Assembly (NCBI GenBank): GCA_043809365.1 | Contig: JAZDDW010000008.1 | Coordinates: 1 to 14,837, forward strand | DNA from: CAJAUT01 sp043809365 | GTDB lineage: Bacteria; Patescibacteriota; Microgenomatia; UBA1400; UBA12108 | Reading direction: 5' to 3' | DNA length: 14,837 bases | Part shown: positions 7,333 through 14,120 of the stretch, piece by piece | How the letters are laid out: each line of letters starts with the position of its first letter | Numbering within the stretch: position 1 is the first letter of the stretch | Position numbers and translations under genes: made by a program | The notes under the pieces: generated by a model | Told to the model about the DNA's origin: nothing | Database searches by the model: none | Seen by the model: only the letters and a program-made list of their open reading frames with translations

Positions 7333-8284
7333 GCTGGTAGTACTCAAGAGTTTTTTTAATGCCAACAGAGAAAGAGGTTTGCGGGACCCAATGGAGGAGT
7401 TTTTTGGCTTTCTCAATGTCTGGACAACGTCTTCGAGGATCATCTGGTTGAGTGGAGACATATTCCTTAATAAGTGCAGAGCCTGCAATTTTTTCAAATA
7501 TATTAATCGCTGTGGAAAGCGTGAGTTCTTCGGGATTGCCGAGATTAAGGACTTCGCCGATAGCTTGGTCGGATGAAAAAACTTTGATTATACCCTCGAT
7601 CAAATCGTCGATATAACAGAAGGAGCGAGTGGTATTACCGTCCCCATACATCTTAAAGGGTTTTTGATGAATGAATGAGTCGATCAAATTGATAGTAAAA
7701 CGTCCATCATCTAGGCGCATAAATGAGCCATAGGTGTTGAAAATGCGAATGACTTTGATCTTCGCTCTAAACTGGCGAGCATAGGTAAAGGCCAGTGCTT
7801 CCATAAAACGCTTGCCTTCGTCATAGCAACTGCGGGGACCATTGCAACTAACATTACCTAGATAATCTTCGGATTGGGGATGGACAAGAGGATCACCATA
7901 GACTTCGCTCGTGGAGGCAAAAATGATCTGACAATTGTTGACGACTGCGAGGTCCAACATGTGTTTGGTACCCAAACTGTTTACCATGAGAGTTTCGACA
8001 GGGTGGGACATGTAGGAAACGGGGGAGGTTGGGTTGGGAGAGGCGGGACAGGCAAAGTGGAGAATAGCATCGAGCTGTAAATGATCAATGGTCGATGGCC
8101 AATGATCGATAACGTCGTGTTCGATGAGGGTGAATAAGGGGTTAGATTCCAGGTGAGAGATGTTAGTGCGAGAACCCGAGAGGAAGTTGTCGATACAGAT
8201 GACTTCGTGGCCGTCCGCGATGAAGCGGTCACAAAGATGAGTACCAATGAATCCTGCCCCACCCGTAATTAAGATTTTTCCCAT
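7325..8284 (-). CDS. UDP-glucuronate decarboxylase (UDP-xylose synthase)-like SDR
   Basis: A 319-residue extended SDR enzyme. It has the NAD-binding GGAGFIG (8-14), the FACPASP motif typical of UDP-xylose synthases (78-84), STSEVYGDP with the catalytic Ser/Thr (124-132) and GPRSCYDEGKR with the Tyr154-x3-Lys158 pair. RIFNTYG and YGDGNTTRSFCYIDDL also follow the UXS pattern. The expected reaction is NAD-dependent decarboxylation of UDP-glucuronate to UDP-xylose, and ugd in the same operon supplies the substrate. A dTDP-glucose 4,6-dehydratase-like role is the main alternative, but ACPASP argues against it. The loop after EHDV is about five residues longer than I expect for the family and coincides with a heptamer tandem repeat. 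It starts one base after the gmd stop. Confidence 0.88.
   Translation of the reverse strand: MGKILITGGAGFIGTHLCDRFIADGHEVICIDNFLSGSRTNISHLESNPLFTLIEHDVIDHWPSTIDHLQLDAILHFACPASPNPTSPVSYMSHPVETLMVNSLGTKHMLDLAVVNNCQIIFASTSEVYGDPLVHPQSEDYLGNVSCNGPRSCYDEGKRFMEALAFTYARQFRAKIKVIRIFNTYGSFMRLDDGRFTINLIDSFIHQKPFKMYGDGNTTRSFCYIDDLIEGIIKVFSSDQAIGEVLNLGNPEELTLSTAINIFEKIAGSALIKEYVSTQPDDPRRRCPDIEKAKKLLHWVPQTSFSVGIKKTLEYYQHV
8082..8109. repeat. Degenerate 7-bp tandem repeat (TGRYCRA) inside the UXS-like gene
   Basis: Four consecutive heptamers TGATCAA, TGGTCGA, TGGCCAA and TGATCGA all fit TGRYCRA, the same class as the perfect TGGTCAA repeat at 4174-4194. On the minus strand they encode part of VIDHWPSTIDHL (about residues 58-69), a loop apparently lengthened relative to the family. 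Confidence 0.75.
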
Positions 8285-8285
8285 A

Positions 8286-9254
8286 TTATTTCTTTTCTAG
8301 TTCTAGATCGGCTTCGACCATAAGACTTATCAGCTCGTCAAAACTAGTTTTGGGGACCCATCCGAGCATTTGTTTGGCTTTCTGTGGATTTCCGATCAGA
8401 TGGTCAACTTCGGCCGGTCTGACATACCGAGGGTCATTCCATACTACCCTACTCTCCCAATCCTTAATTCCGGCTACAGCAAAAGCTTTTTGGGTAAACT
8501 CGGCCACTGAGTGAGTCTCACCGGTGGCAATCACAAAATCCTCCGGCTTGTCCTGCTGGAGCATGAGCCACATCATCTCAACATAATCTTTGGCGTAACC
8601 CCAATCACGTTTGGCCTCAGGATTGCCGAGATAGAGCTTATCGGCACGACCGTACTTGATTTTGGCGACGGTGTTGGTAATTTTGCGAGTCACAAACTCA
8701 AGTCCACGACGTGGGGATTCGTGGTTGAAAAGTATGCCAGAAACAGCAAATAAATTGTAACTTTCGCGATAGTTGACAGTGATCCAGTGACCATAGACTT
8801 TGGCGACGCCGTAAGGTGAGCGAGGCCAAAAGGGAGTGGTCTCGACTTGGGGTAACTCTACAACTTTACCAAACATCTCACTACTACTGGCTTGATAGAA
8901 CTTGGCATCGGGCTTGCTCATGCGCATAGCGTCCAACATGCGAGTCACGCCAAGAGCGGTTGACTCTCCCGTAAACATGGGTTGTTCCCAACTGGCTTTA
9001 ACAAAACTTTGTGCAGCGAGGTTGTAGATCTCATCAGGGGCGGATTCTTGGATAGCTTGAAAAAGGGAGTATTGATCTAGAAGATCACCGGAGATGAGAT
9101 GAATCTTGTCGACGATCGCCCCAAGACGCGCGTAATTACTAGTAGAGGTACGACGGTAAAGACCGTAGACTTCGTATCCTTTTTCTAGCAATAATTCAGC
9201 GAGATAACTACCATCTTGACCTGTAATACCCGTAATGAGTGCTTTTTTTGACAT
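8286..9254 (-). CDS. gmd: GDP-mannose 4,6-dehydratase
   Basis: A 322-residue extended SDR that converts GDP-D-mannose to GDP-4-keto-6-deoxy-D-mannose with bound NADP(H). Visible motifs: GITGQDGSYLAELLLEKGY from residue 9 (dinucleotide-binding glycines and the family's QDGSYL), GLYRRTST (31-38), the SSSEMFGK active-site region (123-130), RSPYGVAK with Tyr148-x3-Lys152, and FNHESPRRG (177-185). It is somewhat shorter than the ~345-370 residues of proteobacterial Gmd. I chose the ATG at 9252-9254: it follows the rmd stop by one base, has GGAG about ten bases upstream, and gives the conserved N-terminus. The frame stays open upstream but would overlap rmd. Its neighbour encodes the matching reductase, so the product is most likely GDP-D-rhamnose. 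Confidence 0.95.
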   Translation of the reverse strand: MSKKALITGITGQDGSYLAELLLEKGYEVYGLYRRTSTSNYARLGAIVDKIHLISGDLLDQYSLFQAIQESAPDEIYNLAAQSFVKASWEQPMFTGESTALGVTRMLDAMRMSKPDAKFYQASSSEMFGKVVELPQVETTPFWPRSPYGVAKVYGHWITVNYRESYNLFAVSGILFNHESPRRGLEFVTRKITNTVAKIKYGRADKLYLGNPEAKRDWGYAKDYVEMMWLMLQQDKPEDFVIATGETHSVAEFTQKAFAVAGIKDWESRVVWNDPRYVRPAEVDHLIGNPQKAKQMLGWVPKTSFDELISLMVEADLELEKK

Positions 9255-9255
9255 A

Positions 9256-10203
9256 TTAGATTTGCTCCTTCCAATAAGTATAAACATCTTGCAAAGTTTG
9301 TTCGAGTTTTATTTTTGGTTCCCAGCCAGTAAGAGCGCGGAATTTACTGGTATCGGCGATCAGGACGGGGACATCGCTACTACGCATCCGATTTTCGTCG
9401 ATTTGGATTGCGACTGGGTGAGGAATAAAGGACCCAAAGATGTCTAAAATTTGTTGTACTGTATAGCCTACCCCAGAGCCAATATTGTAGACCTCACCCG
9501 CTTTGCCCAACTTAGCAGCCAACATGTAGGCACTGACCATGTCAGAAACATCGGTGAAATCGCGAGTTGTATCAAGATTACCGACTTTGACACAAGATTC
9601 AATCCCGCGCTCAACCTGGACAAATTGTTTGGCAAGAGAAGGGATGAGGAAGTCGGTGGTTTGACCAATGCCGGTGTGGTTAAAAGGGCGCAAAATCACT
9701 ACATCCAGTTGATGGGCTAGATAAAATTGGAGTGCAAGCATTTCTTGCGCAACTTTGGAGACGGCGTAGGGATTGAGGGGGCGAAAGGGAGAAGATTCTT
9801 TAATCGGGAGTTCATTTGGATTCACCAAACCATAGACATTGGCAGAACAAATGGCCAGGAAACGAGCCTGGGGAGTGAGTAACCTAGTGGCTTCTAGTAG
9901 GTTGTAAGAAATTGTTGTATTGCCATTGATCACGGTGGTGGCGTGTTCGACACTGTTGTAAACCACGGAGAGCGCGGCCAAATGATAGATTATGTCTGGG
10001 CTGGTAGATTTGATCAGCTCTTGAGCAAAAGAGTAATTAGTGAGATCACCCTCTTTGACGTGATCTTGGGACACGAGAGTAGAGATATCGCTGGTTGATT
10101 TGTAGACGGTGGCGAAGATTTCGTTCTGGGCGTCACTTAGAAGCGCGCGAATGAGATGGGTACCCACAAATCCACCGGCACCTGTGATTAAAATTTTTGT
10201 CAT
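9256..10203 (-). CDS. rmd: GDP-6-deoxy-D-mannose reductase (GDP-D-rhamnose synthesis)
   Basis: A 315-residue extended SDR that reduces the Gmd product GDP-4-keto-6-deoxy-D-mannose to GDP-D-rhamnose. It has the Rossmann motif GAGGFVG (8-14), ICSANVYG with Ser120, NPYAVSK with Tyr146-x3-Lys150, and RPFNHTGIGQ (172-181), a hallmark of the RMD group and distinct from GDP-fucose synthase (WcaG). This points to D-rhamnose rather than L-fucose. I prefer the ATG at 10201-10203, four bases after the ugd stop, over a TTG at 10218 that overlaps ugd. Co-transcription with ugd and gmd is likely from the spacing. The ketoreductase assignment is firm; exact stereochemistry is inferred from the motif. Confidence 0.9.
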   Translation of the reverse strand: MTKILITGAGGFVGTHLIRALLSDAQNEIFATVYKSTSDISTLVSQDHVKEGDLTNYSFAQELIKSTSPDIIYHLAALSVVYNSVEHATTVINGNTTISYNLLEATRLLTPQARFLAICSANVYGLVNPNELPIKESSPFRPLNPYAVSKVAQEMLALQFYLAHQLDVVILRPFNHTGIGQTTDFLIPSLAKQFVQVERGIESCVKVGNLDTTRDFTDVSDMVSAYMLAAKLGKAGEVYNIGSGVGYTVQQILDIFGSFIPHPVAIQIDENRMRSSDVPVLIADTSKFRALTGWEPKIKLEQTLQDVYTYWKEQI

Positions 10204-10207
10204 ATAT

Positions 10208-11464
10208 TTATCTACCAATACCCTTGTATTGTAACCCTGCTGTTATTACTTTATCAGGATCATATTGATTACGAGTGTCGAGTAAGTATTTGGGTGATTG
10301 CATAACCGTGGCAAGTCGAGTTAGGTCTAGATTCCTAAACTGTGTCCATTCAACCAAGAGCATGAGTACATGTGCACCAGTAGCGGCCTGGTAGGTATCC
10401 TGGAAATCAGCGGGAAGGAGAGGATCAACCGTACGCACTATGGCTCCATGACTTTTGAGCCACGGGATTACGGAAAGAGCCGGGGCAACGCGGGTGTCGT
10501 TGGTGTTGGGCTTAAAAGATAATCCCAAGACGACGACGGTTTTATGAGAGAACCCACCCACTAGTTTGTCGTAGCGACTCATTAATTTGTTTATTCGCTT
10601 TTCGTTACAATCATCGATGGCGATGAAGAGACTGTCAGTTTCTCCCATGTTTTTGGCATAGGCAGAGATTTCTTTGACGTCTTTGGGGAAACAAGAGCCG
10701 CCATAGCCCAAACCTGGATACCAATAATGAGCACCGATCCGCTTATCCTCCCCAATCCCGGCAATGACTTCTTCGATATCGGCACCACTAGTCTCACACA
10801 AATCAGCGATTTGATTGATAAAAGTGATGCGGGTTGCAAGGTAACAGTTGCTCGCGTATTTACACATCTGGGCACTTTCATTTTTCATCACTATCACGTT
10901 GGTGGTGAGAGGAGCATGGAGCTCGGTCAAAATCTTGCGGGCACGGTCTGATTCTACCCCCAAGACAAGACGATCGGGGTGCAGAGTGTTGTCGACTGCA
11001 CTCCCCTCTTTGAGAAACTCTGGGACGGAGGCAATCTCGAAACTGACGGTGGTTTTTGCGTGGATTATTTTTCTGACTTTGGGGTTGGTGCCAGGAGGAA
11101 CGGTACTTTTGATGACGACAATAGCTCCGTCTTGGAGATGTGGGGCGAGAGAGTTGGCGGCAGAATACACGTATTGGAGATCGGCTTGACCGCCCTCTGC
11201 TATGGGAGTACCTACCATGAGAAATATAATCTCAGCAGATTTGATGGCTTCTGCGTAGTTAGTGGTGAAGGTGAGATTACCAGTTTTCTGAGTGGCAACT
11301 AGGAGCTCAGTAAGCCCTGGTTCAAAAAAAGGTACAGTTCCAGCTTGGAGGGCTTTGATTTTGGTGGCATCGATGTCGAGACCGATTACCTGATGCCCCA
11401 GTTTGGCAAAGACAGCGGCGGTCACAACACCCACAAAACCAGTTCCGATACAGGCGATTTTCAT
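10208..11464 (-). CDS. ugd: UDP-glucose 6-dehydrogenase
   Basis: A 418-residue protein that oxidises UDP-glucose to UDP-glucuronate with two NAD+. Counting from this start: GTGFVG (7-12), VGTPIAEGGQADL (85-97), KSTVPPGT (119-126), SVPEFLKEG (146-154, catalytic Glu), the Lys/Asn region CKYASN (201-206), and GLGYGGSCFPKDV with catalytic Cys258 and Asp262. The C-terminal UDP-binding domain starts near VVVLGLSFKPNTNDTR. All catalytic residues are present. The frame has another ATG nine bases upstream (11471-11473), but MKIACIGTGFVG matches the family's usual start. In addition, TAAAAT lies seven bases before this ATG, the same layout as other first genes here. It is the probable first gene of the six-gene operon and feeds the UXS-like decarboxylase. 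Confidence 0.94.
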   Translation of the reverse strand: MKIACIGTGFVGVVTAAVFAKLGHQVIGLDIDATKIKALQAGTVPFFEPGLTELLVATQKTGNLTFTTNYAEAIKSAEIIFLMVGTPIAEGGQADLQYVYSAANSLAPHLQDGAIVVIKSTVPPGTNPKVRKIIHAKTTVSFEIASVPEFLKEGSAVDNTLHPDRLVLGVESDRARKILTELHAPLTTNVIVMKNESAQMCKYASNCYLATRITFINQIADLCETSGADIEEVIAGIGEDKRIGAHYWYPGLGYGGSCFPKDVKEISAYAKNMGETDSLFIAIDDCNEKRINKLMSRYDKLVGGFSHKTVVVLGLSFKPNTNDTRVAPALSVIPWLKSHGAIVRTVDPLLPADFQDTYQAATGAHVLMLLVEWTQFRNLDLTRLATVMQSPKYLLDTRNQYDPDKVITAGLQYKGIGR

Positions 11465-11471
11465 AGAGCCC

Positions 11472-11477
11472 ATTTTA
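11472..11477 (-). promoter_or_regulatory. Candidate -10 box for the ugd operon
   Basis: TAAAAT on the minus strand lies seven bases before the preferred ugd ATG, so transcription could start at or next to the start codon. No good -35 hexamer is visible 16-18 bases further upstream. A degenerate heptamer repeat occupies that place. Confidence 0.35.
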
Positions 11478-11481
11478 GCGC

Positions 11482-11516
11482 ATACAACTTACGGCGTACA
11501 GCTCACAGTAGCCTAC
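11482..11516. repeat. Degenerate heptamer run (TACAGCT-like) between ugd and the Nudix gene
   Basis: Consecutive heptamers TACAACT, TACGGCG, TACAGCT, CACAGTA and GCCTACG (from 11483) resemble TACAGCT with one to several mismatches. The run covers the intergenic gap and the first codons read from the Nudix 3' end. The degeneracy makes this a weak call. Confidence 0.35.
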
Positions 11517-12030
11517 GAATAATTTTGGCAAAATCGGGGTTCTGTTTAATTTTGGCGAGGGCAATGGGGATCGTGAACCAGGCAGCTGAGTGATACTCCG
11601 ACACAAGATAGTCAAACTGCTGTACTTGAATATGGACGAGATACCAGACGTCAAAATGAGTCAGACAACCAGATTCTGGTCGATCAATAGGTTTGACGGA
11701 GAGAGTGTAGGGCTCAAGCATATCTTTGGTAATCTTGACCCTGAGCTCTTCCCCCATCTCGCGCACGGCGGCATCAGAGGGTGTTTCTCCTGGCTCGATA
11801 TGACCACCTGGCGGGATCCAGTCACCGGCCTTGATGTGGTCGCAGAGATAAATTTGGCCAGCATTTTTATCGTAGGGCAGGAAAAATGAGCAGTAGTGGC
11901 GGGGATTACCCTCCCCTTTGGTGTGGACCATACTCCCAGTGTGTAAATCGTTCCAGGCATCGAAGGTGGCATGATCCAGTTTTGAGCTGTTGAGGAGTGG
12001 GGTGATTTCGTCCCAGGCTGGTTGAAACAT
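11503..12030 (-). CDS. Nudix hydrolase
   Basis: A 175-residue protein with a Nudix box at about 76-98: Gly76, then x5-Glu82, x7-Arg90-Glu91-Met92, Glu94-Glu95 and Val98 (read from GGHIEPGETPSDAAVREMGE). The metal-binding REMGEE core is intact. The usual Gly near the end of the box is Arg97. Such enzymes cleave a nucleoside diphosphate linked to another moiety; the substrate cannot be read here. An N-terminal ~40 residues precede the fold, as in several Nudix proteins from this type of genome. A sugar-nucleotide link is possible because of the neighbouring operon but is only inference. TAAACT preceded by TGT lies six bases before the ATG, which suggests its own leaderless promoter. The reading frame is complete and well supported. 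Confidence 0.9.
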   Translation of the reverse strand: MFQPAWDEITPLLNSSKLDHATFDAWNDLHTGSMVHTKGEGNPRHYCSFFLPYDKNAGQIYLCDHIKAGDWIPPGGHIEPGETPSDAAVREMGEELRVKITKDMLEPYTLSVKPIDRPESGCLTHFDVWYLVHIQVQQFDYLVSEYHSAAWFTIPIALAKIKQNPDFAKIIRRLL

Positions 12031-12036
12031 AAAAAT

Positions 12037-12045
12037 AGTTTAACA
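12037..12045 (-). promoter_or_regulatory. Candidate extended -10 box of the Nudix gene
   Basis: The minus strand reads TGT followed by TAAACT, ending six bases before the Nudix ATG. This is an extended -10 layout. The rest of the gap to 12189 shows no gene, no tRNA cloverleaf and no clear -35 box. Confidence 0.35.
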
Positions 12046-12189
12046 TGTAATCATAATTTGCAGAGGGGAACTAAAGGGGTGAATGCCTGAAGCCCAATAT
12101 ATGATTATGCTCATCAAGTCTAAAATGATGTACTATGATATATTTTGCTATTGCACCTATTGACTGAACGTGTTACACTCAAAACATAG

Positions 12190-12230
12190 AAAACTGGTAA
12201 GTGCGTCCAACGACCACATGCCAGTTTTTC
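12190..12230 (-). terminator. Intrinsic terminator downstream of the DUF3800 gene
   Basis: AAAACTGG (12190-12197) pairs with CCAGTTTT (12221-12228). The stem continues inward with a wobble, one mismatch and a GTG/CAC step. On the minus strand it lies five bases after the DUF3800 stop and is followed by TTTTCTATGTTTT. The plus strand also carries a T-run (TTTTT) after the stem, so it could work in both directions. Confidence 0.7.
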
Positions 12231-12234
12231 GCTT

Positions 12235-13008
12235 TTATGGAAACTTTTTATACGACGTAATCGCTGAGTACAACTCTTTCTTCCTATTGTTCTGTCCGCT
12301 CACATTTGCGACGAATAGTTTGTTCTCCAAAATCTTCAAAATTTCCTGATCGTACTCACTCACCTGTTCCTGCTTTATTCGTTCTCTCTTTAATTCATAT
12401 TTCTTAGGTATAACCCCAGCTAACAAATCAACCAACTGTGTTTCACAATCCTCATTTTGCTTAGTTACATACGTCACCGCAGTTACATGTTTCTTGACAT
12501 CTTGTGAGCTAATACTCAATCTGGATATGCCATTACCCATAAACCTAAAGAAATTGCGGTACAAATGCAAATCCTGTTCATGAGCACTGGCTTCGGCTAC
12601 TATCTGCCCTTTGTAATCTTTGGCTATGACGAACTTGATAAGATTGGCCAAAATCATGCTGTATGATTTTTCTAGTATTGTTTCTTTCAACCATCCACCC
12701 TTCTTTGCTTGAGCCTTGTCGGTAATCGTACATAAAGCAAAAAATCCAATCGATAATACTGACTTCCGCAAATCTTTGGCAAATTCTAATTCACTTTTCT
12801 TATTTATCCTGAGTTTTCGCTTGAGCTCGCTACCATGTAATACATAATTTTTGCTTCCAAAATACTTTAGCTTAAGTGCTTCCAATGCCAATTTGAGTTT
12901 GGCTCTATTTTTGTCGTTGATAACTATTGCCGAGAGGCAGAAGTATTTACTTTCATGAGTATAATCAGCCTTGCCTGTTTCGTCTACAAAAATATAAGCA
13001 TTATCCAT
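12235..13008 (-). CDS. DUF3800 family protein
   Basis: A 257-residue soluble protein of the DUF3800 family. Conserved points seen are the N-terminal strand with acidic pair AYIFVDETG (Asp9-Glu10), KYFCLSAIVI (21-30), the VLHGSEL segment (His58, Glu61), an acidic VAEASAHEQD (Glu139) and the C-terminal ETQLVDLLAG (Gln191, Asp194). The spaced acidic residues suggest a metal-dependent, RNase H-like nuclease fold; this is inference. No function is firmly assigned to the family, which often sits in accessory regions. Here it stands next to a short HD protein and near a cassette array, consistent with laterally acquired DNA. TATACT preceded by TGC lies seven bases before the ATG, so it probably has its own leaderless promoter. 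A terminator follows the gene. Confidence 0.82.
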   Translation of the reverse strand: MDNAYIFVDETGKADYTHESKYFCLSAIVINDKNRAKLKLALEALKLKYFGSKNYVLHGSELKRKLRINKKSELEFAKDLRKSVLSIGFFALCTITDKAQAKKGGWLKETILEKSYSMILANLIKFVIAKDYKGQIVAEASAHEQDLHLYRNFFRFMGNGISRLSISSQDVKKHVTAVTYVTKQNEDCETQLVDLLAGVIPKKYELKRERIKQEQVSEYDQEILKILENKLFVANVSGQNNRKKELYSAITSYKKFP

Positions 13009-13015
13009 AAAAACT

Positions 13016-13024
13016 AGTATAGCA
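13016..13024 (-). promoter_or_regulatory. Extended -10 promoter of the DUF3800 gene
   Basis: The minus strand reads TGCTATACT, a near-consensus extended -10 element, ending exactly seven bases before the ATG at 13008. The same hexamer and spacing occur before the GT2 gene at 3284. A leaderless transcript is expected. The element lies in the 36-base gap after the HD gene stop. Confidence 0.5.
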
Positions 13025-13044
13025 AATCTTGATTGATTACTCTG

Positions 13045-13389
13045 CTAATTGATCTGTCTAATTGTCTCGGCACTACAACCAATTTCCTCAAATATTTTGA
13101 TAACAGCAACATGCTCCTCACCACCATACTTACTGATCATATCCTCTATTGTGCGCTTTACCTTGTTAAATTCTTCCTCTGAAGCGACATATTTTCTTTG
13201 TTTTTCGATATCGAAAGTTGCAGGCTTAGCGATGTCATGGTAAAGCGCACAAGTAACTACTGATTCCTTGTCTATTGAATCCCCTTGCCAATGGTCGAGA
13301 ATAATTTGTGCTAATGCTCCTACACGCAACATATGCTGCCGCAGATTCTCAGGGATCTGGTATCGATTATATGTTTGTGTTAATTGCAT
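13045..13389 (-). CDS. Short HD-domain protein (possibly C-terminally truncated)
   Basis: A 114-residue protein with the start of an HD-type metal phosphohydrolase: NLRQHMLRVGALAQII with His19, then VTCALYHDIAKP with the His51-Asp52 pair. The last conserved Asp of the HD fold and the helices after it are not evident. The protein ends at ETIRQIN followed by TAG, shorter than the ~180 residues I would expect for similar stand-alone HD proteins, so it may be cut at its C-terminus. AAGGA about ten bases before the ATG is a good Shine-Dalgarno sequence, unlike most genes here. After the TAG the same frame runs on through 12 codons into the DUF3800 ATG, so the deletion or insertion that shortened it may have joined the two. 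Substrate unknown. Confidence 0.7.
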   Translation of the reverse strand: MQLTQTYNRYQIPENLRQHMLRVGALAQIILDHWQGDSIDKESVVTCALYHDIAKPATFDIEKQRKYVASEEEFNKVKRTIEDMISKYGGEEHVAVIKIFEEIGCSAETIRQIN

Positions 13390-13410
13390 ATATTTAATTC
13401 CTTATTCCCC

Positions 13411-13443
13411 TCTAAAAATAAATAGGTTTTCTCCGAGAACCTA
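13411..13443 (-). terminator. Intrinsic terminator at the end of the cassette array
   Basis: TAGGTTTTC (13423-13431) pairs with GAGAACCTA (13435-13443) around a TCC loop, with one wobble. On the minus strand the stem is followed by TTTATTTTTAG. It would stop transcripts leaving the cassette region before the HD gene. A second small hairpin, CAACCC/GGGTTG (13444-13460), sits just upstream. A role as 5' leader structure of the HD gene (ATG at 13389) is an alternative. Confidence 0.65.
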
Positions 13444-13480
13444 CAACCCTCAAGGGGTTGAAAAATATTTTTTGAATTGC

Positions 13481-13599
13481 GTCTAACGTCGCGCGTGTAT
13501 GCGAGGTCAGGCGGATTTATAATTGTATATATTGTAGCAAATCCGCCTGATCTGGGAGAGCGAAGTGCAACGAGCGAACCGCATACACGCTAGTTAGGC
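13481..13599 (-). repeat. Integron attC-like recombination site 1
   Basis: 119 bp bounded on the plus strand by GTCTAAC (13481-13487, RYYYAAC) and GTTAGGC (13593-13599, GTTRRRY). Inside is a perfect 11-bp stem GCGTGTATGCG/CGCATACACGC (13493-13503 and 13580-13590) with an extra A next to its left arm. Further in lies a 12-bp inverted repeat TCAGGCGGATTT/AAATCCGCCTGA (13507-13518 and 13539-13550). This layout of paired end boxes, unpaired spacer, second stem with an extrahelical base and a variable terminal structure is that of attC. Both strands satisfy the end consensus. Strand is given as that of the adjacent genes; the side of the extra base and the spacer lengths (5 versus 2) leave the orientation open. 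Confidence 0.78.
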
Positions 13600-13685
13600 G
13601 ACCCGACTGATGTGTGGCAAAATGTTTCCGTGCCACACAGAAGGAGAGCGCAGCGGGGTCGAGGAGCGAAGCGACGAAGAAGTTG
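13600..13685. repeat. Conserved attC-adjacent module, copy 1
   Basis: Directly next to attC-like site 1 lies a hairpin TGTGTGGCA/TGCCACACA (13611-13619 and 13631-13639) with loop AAATGTTTCCG. A G-rich stretch follows, with GCGCAGCG, GGTCGAG, AGCGAAGCGACG and AAGAAGT. The same order and loop core occur in copy 2 (14258-14339), while the stem bases differ but remain paired. It forms the 3' untranslated part of the HIT-like gene. Confidence 0.7.
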
Positions 13686-13701
13686 ACCCATTTCCTATAT
13701 G
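13686..13701. repeat. Left arm of a 16-bp inverted repeat flanking the HIT-like gene
   Basis: ACCCATTTCCTATATG here is the exact reverse complement of 14118-14133. It overlaps the gene's last codon and stop (TAG at 13695-13697). Confidence 0.85.
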
Positions 13702-14120
13702 GTGCGTAAGTACGACCGCATCTTGGTTACACAATCCCGAACCTCCGCGACAACATCATCAGTAGACATGTGCTCAACGGCGTGTTCCATTATTGGGCGA
13801 ACTGACTGGATTTTTTTTCCATAGTGCTCCATCCAAGCGTGGCGAGGAAATATCCAAAGGTGGAAATTGTGTTCAGTATCTTCGTTTTGAAAAAGGTAAA
13901 CGTCGTGGATGTGGAGCACTTCTTGCATCCCTTGCCGTACTTTGCGAAGGAGAGAGCCGAACTCTGATGATTCTTCGTCTGTAAATTCGGCTATCGAGCG
14001 AACTTTCCGCAAGGGTGCAAGAATAAAAAATCCAGGAATCGGAACCTCCCAATCTTGCTCGACTTTGAACAAACTAGTCTTGATGATGTTGTCGTTGGGA
14101 AAAAGTATTTTTGCTGTCAT
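13695..14120 (-). CDS. HIT-like (histidine triad) protein encoded in a cassette
   Basis: A 141-residue protein with the general layout of HIT-family nucleotide hydrolases/transferases: an N-terminal sheet with VPIPGFFILAPLRKV (26-40) and the active-site-like HNFHLWIFPRH (84-94). The classic motif is H-x-H-x-H; here two His (84 and 87) are followed by Trp89 where a third His is usual, though the FPR ending is kept. Catalysis may be altered, or the protein may belong to a divergent HIT-like group. The gene fills a cassette between two attC-like sites, with little untranslated DNA. It has no Shine-Dalgarno sequence and no convincing -10 box directly upstream, so it probably depends on transcription from further upstream. 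A perfect 16-bp inverted repeat covers its start and stop codons. Confidence 0.8.
   Translation of the reverse strand: MTAKILFPNDNIIKTSLFKVEQDWEVPIPGFFILAPLRKVRSIAEFTDEESSEFGSLLRKVRQGMQEVLHIHDVYLFQNEDTEHNFHLWIFPRHAWMEHYGKKIQSVRPIMEHAVEHMSTDDVVAEVRDCVTKMRSYLRTI

Noticed and set aside
7333..7497. 55-residue N-terminal extension of the GT2-GtrA protein
   Set aside because: It lies entirely over the UXS-like gene in another frame and precedes the conserved MYKVVIVIPTYNE start.
9255..9287. Eleven-residue extension of Gmd
   Set aside because: It overlaps the end of rmd; the ATG at 9254 has GGAG upstream and the family's usual start.
11471..11473. Upstream ATG as the ugd start
   Set aside because: The ATG nine bases downstream gives the family N-terminus and has TAAAAT at the seven-base spacing; the upstream ATG overlaps that hexamer. 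It is not excluded.
12046..12189. tRNA or small gene in the gap upstream of the Nudix gene
   Set aside because: I found no cloverleaf, no CCA-type end and no frame of useful length; only the promoter candidate and terminator at the gap's ends are supported.
13009..13047. Read-through of TAG to make an HD-DUF3800 fusion
   Set aside because: TAG also ends other genes here, and the DUF3800 gene has its own strong -10 element and a normal N-terminus.
13045..13389. HD gene as a further cassette of the array
   Set aside because: There is no attC-like site after it, and a terminator separates it from the array; it also has a Shine-Dalgarno sequence unlike the cassette genes.
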